Assembly: GCF_009078285.1 (NCBI RefSeq)
Contig: NZ_RQSP01000018.1
Span: 1 to 50,899 of the forward strand
Origin: Bifidobacterium jacchi
GTDB lineage: Bacteria; Actinomycetota; Actinomycetes; Actinomycetales; Bifidobacteriaceae
Direction: 5' to 3'
Length of the DNA stretch: 50,899 nt
Part shown: one piece after another, positions 24,436 to 32,185 of the stretch
Numbering within the stretch: position 1 is the stretch's first letter
Layout of the letters: each line of letters starts with the position of its first letter
Program-made: the position numbers and the translations under genes
Notes under the pieces: model-generated
The model's input: only the letters and a program-made list of their open reading frames with translations
Database searches by the model: none
What the model was told of the DNA's origin: nothing

Positions 24436-24708
24436 TCAGATTCGGTGCATTCTGGTGAAGATCTCCTCGCGCTGGCAGCGGATGCGCACGCCGATGTCGT
24501 CGCCGAGATCCTCCAGATTGCCGACCATCGCGCCGAAGTCCTTATCGGCGGCCGAGTAATCGACGATCATCATCATGTTGAAGAAACCGTCGATGATGGT
24601 CTGCGAGATGTCGAGCACGTTCACGTTATGCTGCGAAAGATAGGTGCACACGCGTGCGATGATGCCGACGGTGTCCTGACCGACGACGGTGATGATGGCC
24701 TTGTTCAT
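24436..24708 (-). CDS. ACT-domain protein, UPF0237 family
   Basis: A 90-residue single ACT domain, the ligand-binding fold that senses small molecules, usually amino acids. It begins MNKAIITVVGQDTVGIIARV, with the typical ACT beta-alpha-beta pattern and LSQHNVNVLDISQ. GGGAG lies upstream of the ATG at 24708, and TATACT at 24748-24753 on the - strand is a possible -10 box. Its tight pairing with the UPF0210 gene downstream suggests that it regulates or acts with that protein. Confidence 0.92.
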   Translation of the reverse strand: MNKAIITVVGQDTVGIIARVCTYLSQHNVNVLDISQTIIDGFFNMMMIVDYSAADKDFGAMVGNLEDLGDDIGVRIRCQREEIFTRMHRI

Positions 24709-25050
24709 GGCGCTCCCTGATCGAATACGAAAAAACGGGTGGTATTCAGTATAGGCGAGACGTGGGTGCCACATCGCCGCGCGACCGCTTCCCGAATGTT
24801 GCACATGCACATTGCAATCCTGGCCCCGGCTGCCTTGCATCAAGCCGTTCTTTCCAATCGCGTAGCTGCGATGGCAATGCCGGCGGCAACAATCCGCCGT
24901 ATCCGAGTGCAGGCATGGCCGACCGACGTGTGCCCGCGCTATGCGGCCTCAATTCACAAAACCTTGATTGTCGTCAACGGCCTCTACTGTTCGTGGGCTA
25001 CGGGGTGATGTGCGTGTGGGGTGGTGGGGTTGCGCGATGTGGCTATGTGT

Positions 25051-25097
25051 GCGCAAGTGCGATACTGTGCGCAAGTGCGATACTGTGCGCAAGTGCG
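25051..25097. repeat. 18-bp tandem repeat
   Basis: GCGCAAGTGCGATACTGT occurs twice in tandem (25051-25068, 25069-25086) followed by an 11-base partial copy. It shares the GCGCAAG heptamer with the arms of family A hairpins. Confidence 0.85.
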
Positions 25098-25309
25098 GGC
25101 GCGGCTGAGCGCGCGTGGTTGCGCGCGCCTCGATGCACCTTCGTGTCTTAACTTCACTGGCACGGCTGAGCGCGCATGGTTGTGCGTGGCGTCGGTGGCG
25201 CGGTGTGCGTGGAGTGGATACTGGATTACGTTTGATGGCGTGCGACCGATCACCGTGACCGATCACATTGGTGGTTTTGCCGGACGCTACTGACGATTCG
25301 GCGTTCTTC

Positions 25310-25397
25310 ATGGTCGAAATCGCAATTGGGGGTACGAAATGGACGCTCTGTCCGGTCCCAGCGTCCATTTCGTACCCCCAATCCCGATATCGACCAT
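25310..25397. repeat. very long inverted repeat
   Basis: A perfect 23-bp arm starting ATTGGGGGTACGAAAT (25325-25347) is matched after a 12-base loop by its reverse complement (25360-25382). Outside it the arms continue as ATGGTCGA-A-ATCG and its near complement up to 25397. Overall this is a hairpin of about 36 bp with few mismatches. No coding function is seen. Confidence 0.9.
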
Positions 25398-25505
25398 GTG
25401 CGCCTGTTATCTACATCTGTCAGCGCCTGCCACTGCGTCCGACCGTGCCCGACAGAGCCGAACTGGACAGAACTGGGCCCGACAGAACCGCGCCATACCC
25501 TGGTA

Positions 25506-25740
25506 GCGCAAGATATTCTCGGAATGAACGGCCATTTCGAGAAAACCTTGCGCTGGGAAGCCTGGTTGCGCAAGATATTCTCGAACTTAGGGTCCGTTCC
25601 GAGAAAACCTTGCGCTGGGAAGCCTCGTAGCGCAAGATATTCTCGAGCTCAAGGCAAAATCCGAGATTATCTTGCGCTGGGAGCCTTGGTTGCAACATGT
25701 TTTTCTCGAGCTCAGGGATGATTCCGAGAAAAACATGCGC
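25506..25740. repeat. family A hairpin array, four units
   Basis: Units start at 25506, 25568, 25630 and 25692, a constant 62-bp step. Each has a left arm like GCGCAAGATATTCTCGA (17 bp), a 15-base loop that differs in every unit, a 16-base right arm like CGAGAAAACCTTGCGC, and a 14-base linker like TGGGAAGCCTGGTT. In unit 4 the central arm sequence has changed to CATGTTTTTCTCG with the matching change on the other side (CGAGAAAAACATG), so pairing is conserved. Confidence 0.9.
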
Positions 25741-25808
25741 TGAGCGAGTCGGCGCGAAGAGATGCAAGACAGCTCTACATGGCATGCCATACGTTTGCTT
25801 CATACGTT

Positions 25809-25850
25809 TGTCACGCGACGACGAAAACGACGTTTTTTCATCGCGTGACA
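25809..25850. repeat. family B hairpin
   Basis: TGTCACGCGACG and its near complement CATCGCGTGACA flank an 18-base loop containing a T-run. It belongs to the same family as the three copies at 40613-40843. Confidence 0.85.
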
Positions 25851-25868
25851 ACGCGTGGGCGCGGGCGA

Positions 25869-25942
25869 GCCCAGTGGGCATCCCGTAGGCGAAGTGAGCG
25901 GACGCACCACAAGCGTCCGCGAAGGGCGTCACGCTTCGCGTG
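25869..25942. repeat. family D composite element, degenerate copy
   Basis: A short hairpin GCCC-AGT-GGGC (25869-25879) is followed by the box AGGCGAAGTGAGCGG (25887-25901). Then comes a 44-bp segment, overlapping the box end, that repeats exactly at 25992-26035 and contains CCGCGAAGG and CACGC-TTC-GCGTG. It is a partial duplicate of the element at 25955-26040. Confidence 0.75.
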
Positions 25943-25954
25943 CCGAGCCGTCAA

Positions 25955-26040
25955 GAGGAGAGCCCAGCGGGCTCTCCTCAGGTGAGGTGATCGGACGCAC
26001 CACAAGCGTCCGCGAAGGGCGTCACGCTTCGCGTGACGCC
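25955..26040. repeat. family D composite two-hairpin element at the galK 3' end
   Basis: The first hairpin has arms GAGGAGAGCCC/GGGCTCTCCTC (25955-25979). The conserved box AGGTGAGGTGATCGG follows, then CCGCGAAGG, then a second hairpin with arms GGCGTCACGC/GCGTGACGCC and loop TTC (26018-26040). The galK stop codon (26022-26024) lies inside the second hairpin, so the element begins within the galK reading frame and forms the start of its 3' untranslated region. It may serve as a terminator or mRNA-stability structure. Confidence 0.75.
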
Positions 26041-27272
26041 GCACCAGCGGCATACGCCGGCAGTGCGCGCGGCGCGTTGAAGCCTTGGGCTTCGAACTCA
26101 TCGGCGATAAGCTGGGCAATGCGATGGCCTTCGCCCTTGTCGACGAGTGCGATGATCGAGCCGCCGAAGCCGCCGCCGGTCATGCGGGCACCATAGGCGC
26201 CGTTGGCGCGAGCCACGTTCACGGCGGTGTCGAGTTCGGGCACCGTCACCTGATAATCGTCACGCAGTGAGTTGTGCGAGGCGTTGAACAGGTCGCCGGC
26301 CTTGTCGATGTCGCCGGAGGCGAACGCCTCGATGAACTCGTCGACGCGACCGATTTCGGTGATGACGTGGCGCACGCGCTTCTTGCTCGTCTCGTCCGGA
26401 AGCTTGGCGAGCACGTCGGCGAGTGCCTCCTCGGGATCAGCCGAGGCGGCGACCTCATCAGCCACGATGCGAAGATTCGCCACGCCGAGCAGTTCGGCCG
26501 CCTTCTCGCAGGTCGCACGACGCTGCGCGTACTGGCCATCGTTGAGCTGGTGCGGCGCGCGGGTGTCGAGCACCAGCAGTTCCAGACCGTACTTGTCGAG
26601 GTCGAATTCCTTCTGGGAGACGGATTCGAGCGCGGTCAGGCCCGGACGGCAGTCGAGACGGATCGCGTGCCCTGCGGTGCAGCGCATGGAGGCGTTCTGG
26701 TCGAGGCCGCCGGTGGAGGCGCCGGCCATCTCGTTTTCGGACTTGATGGCGGCGTTGATCAGGGTCACGCGTCCCGCGTCGGAGGAGCCGTAGCCGAGCC
26801 CGTACACGTCATCCAGCGCCAGAGCGGTCGAGCAGGTCATGGCGGCGGAGGAGCTCAGGCCGCTTCCGAGCGGCACGCAGGAGACGAACGCCGCGTCGAA
26901 GCCCCGCACCTTGTCGAAGCCGGCTTCGCGCAGCGCCCACGCCACGCCGGTCGGGTAGGCGGCCCAGCCGTCCACACCGCGGGCCTTGAGACCTTCGAGG
27001 TCGGCTTCGGCCACCTTGTCGGGTGCCACGTCGGACACGAGGCGCACGCGAGTGTCTTCACGCGGGGACAGCGCGATGAACGTGCGATGCGGCAGTGCGA
27101 TCGGCAGGCACAGGCCGGCGTTGTAGTCGGTGTGCTCGCCGATCAGGTTGACGCGACCCGGAGCGGCCCAGACGCCTTCCGGCTGCGCACCGTAGGTCTT
27201 GGCAAAGAGGGCGGTCGCCTGTGCGACGCCATCTTCATGGCTGATCGGTTCGATGAATTCAACAGCAGTCAT
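26022..27272 (-). CDS. galK: galactokinase
   Basis: A 416-residue GHMP-family kinase that phosphorylates galactose at C1 with ATP, the first step of the Leloir pathway. The galactokinase signature GRVNLIGEHTDYNAGLCLP lies at about 39-57 and the ATP-binding PLGSGLSSSAAM near 130; MTGGGFGGSIIAL is near the C-terminus. The start is the ATG at 27272 (MTAVEFIEP). It follows galT with an 84-bp gap containing a hairpin, and completes the deoR-galT-galK operon. Its final residues and stop codon fall in a copy of the family D repeat, so the C-terminal ASREA is encoded by repeat sequence. Confidence 0.97.
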   Translation of the reverse strand: MTAVEFIEPISHEDGVAQATALFAKTYGAQPEGVWAAPGRVNLIGEHTDYNAGLCLPIALPHRTFIALSPREDTRVRLVSDVAPDKVAEADLEGLKARGVDGWAAYPTGVAWALREAGFDKVRGFDAAFVSCVPLGSGLSSSAAMTCSTALALDDVYGLGYGSSDAGRVTLINAAIKSENEMAGASTGGLDQNASMRCTAGHAIRLDCRPGLTALESVSQKEFDLDKYGLELLVLDTRAPHQLNDGQYAQRRATCEKAAELLGVANLRIVADEVAASADPEEALADVLAKLPDETSKKRVRHVITEIGRVDEFIEAFASGDIDKAGDLFNASHNSLRDDYQVTVPELDTAVNVARANGAYGARMTGGGFGGSIIALVDKGEGHRIAQLIADEFEAQGFNAPRALPAYAAGAASREA

Positions 27273-27308
27273 TGATGTTCTTTCTTGATGATGGTGAGGG
27301 TGTAAAGG

Positions 27309-27346
27309 CATATGGCGGCTCCCCTATACGGAGGAGCCGCCGTATG
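27309..27346 (-). promoter_or_regulatory. intercistronic hairpin between galT and galK
   Basis: GGCGGCTCC and GGAGCCGCC (27314-27322, 27333-27341) form a 9-bp stem, extended by CATA/TATG across one mismatch. It begins about 10 bases past the galT stop. It may stabilise the galT message or reduce readthrough into galK. Confidence 0.6.
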
Positions 27347-27356
27347 GTTGCGGGAA

Positions 27357-28607
27357 TCAGTCGGCGATATCCACGTCGCCGAGCTCGTGGAAGCGCTTGG
27401 CGATGAGCTCCGGAGTGGTGTCGGAGATCCAGGCGGCCATGCCGGACTCGGAGCCGGCGAGGTACTTGATCTTGTTGGCGGCACGACGGAAGGAGAAGAA
27501 CTGCAGGTTCAGGCGGTAGTTCTCGCGGCGCGGATCGTGGATCGGCGCCTGATGCCATGCGGCGATGTACGGCAGATCCATGCCCTTGCCGTCGCCCTTG
27601 TCGAAGAACGCGTTGCCGCGCTTGAGCAGGTGCGAGTACATCGAGGCGAGATCCCAGCGCTCCTGGTCGTTGAGCTGGTCGAGGGTGAGTACGTCGCGAA
27701 CCGGGGCGACATGCACCTCAAGGGGCCAGCGGGCGGCGGCGGGCACGTAGGCGACCCAGCTGTGGTTGCGCATGATGATGCGCTCCTTGGCCTCCAGCTC
27801 GGCGTTCATGATGTCCTTGAGCAGGTTGCCGCCGGTCTTCTCGTGGTAGGCCTCGGTGTGCTTGAGCTCGGCCTCCATCTTCGGGGCGATGAACGGGTAG
27901 CAGTACACCTGTCCGTGCGGGTGCGCCAGCGAGACGCCGATCTCGGCGCCGTGGTTCTCAAACGGGAAGATCTGCTCGATGCCCTCCATCTTGGAGATCT
28001 CGGCGGTGCGGAACGCCCAGGCCTCGACGACCGTGCGCAGACGGCTCACCGGCAGATCCGCCGGCAGACCGTGCTCGTTCGGGTCGAAGCAGATGACCTC
28101 GCAGCGACCGACGGCCATCTTCTTCTCCCACAGCGGGTTGCCGTCGACGAAAGTCACGTCCTCGGAGCGGCCGGGCACGCGCACCATCGACGGGAAGCGG
28201 TTCTCGAACACGACGACGTTGTAGTCGGTGTCCGGAACCTCGCCGTCCTGATACGGGTCACCGGGCTTGCGGGCGGCCAGCGGGTTGCCCTTCGCGGTGG
28301 CGCCGGGGCCGGCGGTGATCGGTCGGTTCATGCGGGCGGTCGCCATCGGAATCCAATCGCCGGTCAGCGGGTCGCGACGCATCTCGGGAGCCGCATACGG
28401 CACCTCCTCGCCGGCGGCGTTCAGCTGGTTGCTGAAGCGATACGGCAGGTTGCGCGGGTCCTTGAGCTCACGGGTCTTCGCCCCGGACACATACTCGGGA
28501 TCGTCGTCGAGATAGAAGAAATCGCGCCCATCGGCCAGCGTGGTCGGTGTGATGCGGATGTGCTCCCTGGCGTATGCGCCCGGTTCATAGTTGGCGAATT
28601 GTGCCAT
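27357..28607 (-). CDS. galT: galactose-1-phosphate uridylyltransferase
   Basis: A 416-residue enzyme that exchanges UMP between UDP-glucose and galactose 1-phosphate in the Leloir pathway. The active-site HPHGQ is at 229-233, with the nucleophilic second His at 231. The type I motifs CYPF, WVAYVPAAARWPLEVHVAP and FPFENHGAEIGVS are present. The ATG at 28607 follows GAGAGTGACC and lies 5 bp after the stop codon of the DeoR regulator gene, so translation is probably coupled. In bifidobacteria this enzyme also serves the use of galacto-N-biose and lactose. Confidence 0.97.
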   Translation of the reverse strand: MAQFANYEPGAYAREHIRITPTTLADGRDFFYLDDDPEYVSGAKTRELKDPRNLPYRFSNQLNAAGEEVPYAAPEMRRDPLTGDWIPMATARMNRPITAGPGATAKGNPLAARKPGDPYQDGEVPDTDYNVVVFENRFPSMVRVPGRSEDVTFVDGNPLWEKKMAVGRCEVICFDPNEHGLPADLPVSRLRTVVEAWAFRTAEISKMEGIEQIFPFENHGAEIGVSLAHPHGQVYCYPFIAPKMEAELKHTEAYHEKTGGNLLKDIMNAELEAKERIIMRNHSWVAYVPAAARWPLEVHVAPVRDVLTLDQLNDQERWDLASMYSHLLKRGNAFFDKGDGKGMDLPYIAAWHQAPIHDPRRENYRLNLQFFSFRRAANKIKYLAGSESGMAAWISDTTPELIAKRFHELGDVDIAD

Positions 28608-28612
28608 GATGG

Positions 28613-29416
28613 TCACTCTCTTTCCTCGGTTTGCTCGTCCTGATGGGCCAGAACGAGTTCTTTGACCAAATTCCTGGTTTTGGCGGCGGATTTCGAGTCG
28701 AGCCCGTCGTCTGATATGACGGTGTCCACCTGATCGAATCGGGCGAACAACGACAAAGATGTACAACGCCACTTGGTGTGGTCGGTCAGGATGACCGTGC
28801 GATCGGCAATGCCCATCATCGCCATGTCGGTGGCGGCCTCCAGCGAATTGGGCATGAGGAAGCCGCGCGGGATGGACACCGAATGCGTGCCAAGAAACAC
28901 GGTGTTGACGCGCAGGCTTCCGACGACCTTGTCGGCGATGGGGCCGACGAGCGAGTTGGATCTGGTGATGACGCCGCCCGTGACGATCACATCGACGTCC
29001 TTCGATTCGAGCGACTGCACCAGTTCCGCGACGGGAATGGAGTTGGTCAGAATGGTCACGCCGTTCGACCGCTGCGATTCGATCAGATGCTGCGCGAAGA
29101 TGTACGCGGTGGTGCCGCCTCCAATGGCGATCACATCGCCGGGGGCCACATAGCTGACCGCCTTGCGCGCGATGGCATCCTTGAGATCGACGTCCATCTG
29201 CGACTTGACGGAGAACAACGGCTCGCTCAGCAGTGAGTTCGCCGTGATCGCGCCACCGTGCACTCTCGTAAGAAGACCTTTGTCTGACAGCTCAGAAATA
29301 TCCCGCCGTATGGTCATCGCCGAGACGCCGAGCTCTTGGCTGAGCGAGGTGATGCGCACGGCACCTCTCGTGCGAAGCCTGCTCAGAATCAGGTGCTGAC
29401 GTTGCGAGGAGATCAT
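28613..29416 (-). CDS. DeoR-family transcriptional regulator
   Basis: A 267-residue DeoR/GlpR-type repressor. The N-terminal winged helix-turn-helix (about 1-57) contains RITSLSQELGVSAMTIRRDISELSDKGLLTRVHGGA, the family signature. The C-terminal sugar-phosphate-sensing domain carries VIAIGGGTTAYIFAQHL, TNSIPVAELV, and VIVTGGVITRSNSLVGP. It is the first gene of an operon with galT and galK, so it probably controls galactose use in response to a phosphorylated sugar. A frame that continues upstream to about 30970 is a shadow of the divergent gene. There is no Shine-Dalgarno sequence; GATAAT lies 6 bases before the ATG, so the transcript may be leaderless. Confidence 0.93.
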   Translation of the reverse strand: MISSQRQHLILSRLRTRGAVRITSLSQELGVSAMTIRRDISELSDKGLLTRVHGGAITANSLLSEPLFSVKSQMDVDLKDAIARKAVSYVAPGDVIAIGGGTTAYIFAQHLIESQRSNGVTILTNSIPVAELVQSLESKDVDVIVTGGVITRSNSLVGPIADKVVGSLRVNTVFLGTHSVSIPRGFLMPNSLEAATDMAMMGIADRTVILTDHTKWRCTSLSLFARFDQVDTVISDDGLDSKSAAKTRNLVKELVLAHQDEQTEERE

Positions 29417-29451
29417 TCTCACATTATCGCACATATACGCGCAAAAAACAA
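29417..29451 (-). promoter_or_regulatory. promoter of the deoR-galT-galK operon
   Basis: On the - strand TTGTTT (29446-29451) and GATAAT (29423-29428) are 17 bp apart. GATAAT is followed by six bases and then the ATG, implying that transcription starts at or next to the start codon. Confidence 0.65.
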
Positions 29452-29614
29452 AACGACTTGAGCGTTTCAGCGCACAACATGCAACAAAAAGTACCATCCA
29501 GCGACAAAGTGAACAAAATCGCACTCCTGCCGCAGGCACAGGCTCCTGCCGCATGCACACGCCGCCAAGCGCCGCCCGGGCACCGACCTTGCGCAATCGC
29601 GTGCAGGTGACACA

Positions 29615-30772
29615 ATGGGGAGCATGACCTACGTATCTGAAAGCTTTTGGCACGACGCCGTGAACAAGGCGACCTGCGACCTGTTCACCTTCGGCTACAA
29701 GCACATCGTCAAGCCGTATTTCGTCTTCAACCACACCCCCGACGTGGCGCATGACCAGATGATCGAGTTCTGCCGGGTCACCAGGCGCATCCCGCCGCTC
29801 ATGTGGCTGCTCAACGAAATGCTCGACTACACCGACCCGGTGCTCGAAACCAGGGTGATGGGCGTGGATTTCGCCAATCCGTTCGGCCTGTCCGCCGGCC
29901 TCGACAAGAACTGCGACATGCCGGTCCTGCTCGACAACGCCGGCTTCGGCTTCGAGACGGTCGGCTCGACCACGTCCCGCCCATGCGCGGGCAACCCCAA
30001 GCCGTGGTTCCACCGTCTTCCCGAATACGATTCGATGATGGTCCACGTCGGCCTCGCCAACGACGGCTCCGACAAGGTGATCGAACGCGCGGAGTCGGCA
30101 TGGACGAAGGCGAAGGCCATGCAGATCTCCGTTTCGATCGCGCGCACGAACGACGACCGGTGCGGCGATCTCGACGAGGGCATCGAGGACTACTGCATCT
30201 CGATGCGACGCGCGGCGGGACGCACCGCAATGGTCGAAGTGAACGTCTCCTGCCCGAACACGCACGCCGGCGAACCGTTCACGCAGACGCCGGAGGCGCT
30301 TGACCGCCTGTTCAGCGCACTTGACCGCATCGACCGCCCCCAGCCCACGCTCGTCAAGATGCCGCTCAACAAGTCGTGGGGCGAATTCAAGGAGCTGCTC
30401 GACGTGCTCGCCGAGCATAACGTGCAGGGCGTGAGCTTCGCGAATCTGCAGAAGGACCGGTCCGGCATGGAGATTCCGCGCGATTGGCAGGGCGGCCTTT
30501 CCGGCGGCCCGTGCTTTAGCGCCAGCACCGCGATCGTCCGTCAGGTGTACCGCGAGTACGGCGACCGCTTCGCCATCGCCGGCATCGGCGGCGTGTTCAC
30601 CCCCGAGCAGGCGTATGAGAAGATCCGCGCCGGAGCGAGTCTGGTGATGTTCATCTCCTCGCTGATGTATCGCGGCCCGCAGCAGATCACCGTGCTCAAG
30701 CGCGGCCTCGCCTCGCTGCTCAAACGAGACGGATACGATCACGTCGCCGACGCCGTCGGAGCCGACGCCTGA
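29615..30772 (+). CDS. dihydroorotate dehydrogenase-like flavoprotein, class 2 scaffold
   Basis: A 385-residue FMN protein of the dihydroorotate dehydrogenase family. It has the N-terminal helical extension of quinone-linked class 2 enzymes, then NPFGLSAGLDKN (88-99), NVSCPNT (210-216), GGLSGGPCFSAST and GIGGVFTPEQAYEKIRAGASLV. Aligned with E. coli PyrD, Cys213 replaces the catalytic base Ser175; Cys is the base in class 1 enzymes. The orotate-binding TNTT segment is FANLQ and the FNNLG loop is LANDG. The substrate may thus not be dihydroorotate, or the enzyme may be a divergent pyrD. ATG at 29615 (AGGTG upstream) is used; 29624 is an alternative. Confidence 0.82.
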   Translation: MGSMTYVSESFWHDAVNKATCDLFTFGYKHIVKPYFVFNHTPDVAHDQMIEFCRVTRRIPPLMWLLNEMLDYTDPVLETRVMGVDFANPFGLSAGLDKNCDMPVLLDNAGFGFETVGSTTSRPCAGNPKPWFHRLPEYDSMMVHVGLANDGSDKVIERAESAWTKAKAMQISVSIARTNDDRCGDLDEGIEDYCISMRRAAGRTAMVEVNVSCPNTHAGEPFTQTPEALDRLFSALDRIDRPQPTLVKMPLNKSWGEFKELLDVLAEHNVQGVSFANLQKDRSGMEIPRDWQGGLSGGPCFSASTAIVRQVYREYGDRFAIAGIGGVFTPEQAYEKIRAGASLVMFISSLMYRGPQQITVLKRGLASLLKRDGYDHVADAVGADA

Positions 30773-30924
30773 CCAGCCCCGCACCGCGACCGCATAAGGC
30801 GGCGCAACACGATACAATGGCACGGAAGGGAATACGCCCGTCCCATCGCCAAACATCCGCGCGCAAACGCACGCCGCGGATTGCACGGCTGGCAGACGGG
30901 TGAAGATCGACGGGAGGAACGAGC

Positions 30925-32178
30925 ATGGGCGGCAGCGACCAATCATCCAGCGACAACGCAGCCATCGCAATCACAGCCAACGGCACGGCAGCCAACGGCA
31001 ACGACACGCAGAAACCGGCGGCGAAGAAGAAGGAGAAGAAGGCACTGGGCAAGGGCAAGAAGGGCTCGGGTTCCAGCTCGGGCGCCAAAGGCGTGAAGAC
31101 CACGCTGTTCCAGCCGATGACGCTTCGCGGCCTGACCGTGCGCAACCGCATCTGGCTTCCCCCGATGGACACCTACTCCGCGGTCGCGCGCGACGGCAAA
31201 CCGACCCCGTTCCACTATCAGCACTACGTCTCCCGCGCGTTCGGCGGCTTCGGCATGATCATCGCCGAGGCGACCGCGGTCTCACCCGAAGGGCGCATCT
31301 CACCCAACGATCTCGGATTGTGGAACGACGACCAGATCGAGGCGTGGCGCTGGATCGTATCCGATGTCAAAGCGGCCGGCGCGGCGATGGCAGTGCAGCT
31401 CAACCATGCCGGCCGCAAAGGCTCCACCGGGTGCTTCGGCGTCGGATTCGAGGGGCGCACTGTTCCCTTCGAGGAGGGCGGATGGCAGACGGTGGCGCCC
31501 AGCGAGATCGCGTTCGGCGGCTATGCGACGCCACGCGAGCTGAGCATCGCCGAAATCCGCGACATTATCTCGCAGTTCCGCGCATCGGCGGCGCGCGCGG
31601 TCATCGCCGGTTTTCAGGCGATCGAGCTGCACGCGGCGCACGGCTATCTCATCTCGCAGTTCCTGGACCCGCTGTGCAACGAGCGGACCGACGAATACGG
31701 CGGCAATATCAGCGGCCGCATGCGTTTTCTACTGGAGATCGTCGACGCGGTGCGTTCGGTCATCCCCGACGACATGCCGCTGTTGGTGCGCATCTCCGCG
31801 ACCGACTGGGCGGCCGGCGGCTGGGATCTTGACCAGACGGTGATCGTCTCCCGCGCGCTCAAGGAGCGCGGCGTCGATCTGGTGGATGTCTCGACGGGTG
31901 GCATCATCGCCGACGTGACCATTCCGGTCAAGCCGGGATATCAGGTCCCGTTCTCCGCTCAGGTGCGCTCACGAGCGGATGTTCCGGTCACCGCCGTAGG
32001 CCTGATCACCAAGCCCAAGCAGGCCGAGAAGATCGTCGCGCGCGGCGAGGCCGATGCCGTGGAGATCGGACGAGCCGCGCTGCGCGACCCCTATTGGCCG
32101 CTGCGCGCCGCCGACAAGCTCGGCATTCCGACCGCCGCCGCTCCCTACGCGCCACAGTACGTGCGCGGAGCATACTGA
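30925..32178 (+). CDS. OYE-family NADH:flavin oxidoreductase (YqjM-like)
   Basis: A 417-residue FMN-dependent ene-reductase. The barrel starts near residue 60 (LFQPMTLRGLTVRNRIWLPPM) and continues with QLNHAGRKG, the substrate-binding pair His236 and His239 in ELHAAHGYLISQFLDP, and EYGGNISGRMRFLLEI. These are hallmarks of YqjM/OPR-like old yellow enzymes. Residue 82 in PPMDTYS is Asp where YqjM has its redox-sensing Cys in a similar loop. The first 58 residues are unusual: Asn/Ala/Thr-rich, then a Lys/Gly run (KKKEKKALGKGKKG) likely to be disordered. GGGAGG precedes the ATG at 30925. It lies 152 bp after the dihydroorotate dehydrogenase-like gene; TACAAT at 30813-30818 may be a -10 box. Confidence 0.9.
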   Translation: MGGSDQSSSDNAAIAITANGTAANGNDTQKPAAKKKEKKALGKGKKGSGSSSGAKGVKTTLFQPMTLRGLTVRNRIWLPPMDTYSAVARDGKPTPFHYQHYVSRAFGGFGMIIAEATAVSPEGRISPNDLGLWNDDQIEAWRWIVSDVKAAGAAMAVQLNHAGRKGSTGCFGVGFEGRTVPFEEGGWQTVAPSEIAFGGYATPRELSIAEIRDIISQFRASAARAVIAGFQAIELHAAHGYLISQFLDPLCNERTDEYGGNISGRMRFLLEIVDAVRSVIPDDMPLLVRISATDWAAGGWDLDQTVIVSRALKERGVDLVDVSTGGIIADVTIPVKPGYQVPFSAQVRSRADVPVTAVGLITKPKQAEKIVARGEADAVEIGRAALRDPYWPLRAADKLGIPTAAAPYAPQYVRGAY

Positions 32179-32185
32179 AAGCGCC

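Larger units (their letters stand above)
24709..26021. other. 1.3-kb gene-free island of palindromic repeats
   Basis: Between the ACT-domain gene and the 3' end of galK. It contains an 18-bp tandem repeat (25051-25097), a very long near-perfect inverted repeat (25310-25397), an array of four family A hairpins (25506-25740), one family B hairpin (25809-25850) and two copies of the composite family D element (25869-26040). Open frames over this region are short, overlap the repeats and have no supporting signals. Confidence 0.75.

Noticed and set aside
25506..25740. CRISPR array
   Set aside because: The regular spacing invites this call, but the repeated parts are two palindromic arms separated by 15-base loops and 14-base linkers, far shorter than CRISPR spacers, and no cas gene is in the window.
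25420..25932. 170-residue protein across the hairpin array
   Set aside because: It is translated straight through palindromic repeats, giving repeated RISCATRLPSARFSRNG-type peptides; it has no start signal.
28613..30970. 785-residue protein with a DeoR C-terminus
   Set aside because: The upstream 500 codons run antisense to the dihydroorotate dehydrogenase-like gene and lack any domain; the DeoR protein starts at 29416.
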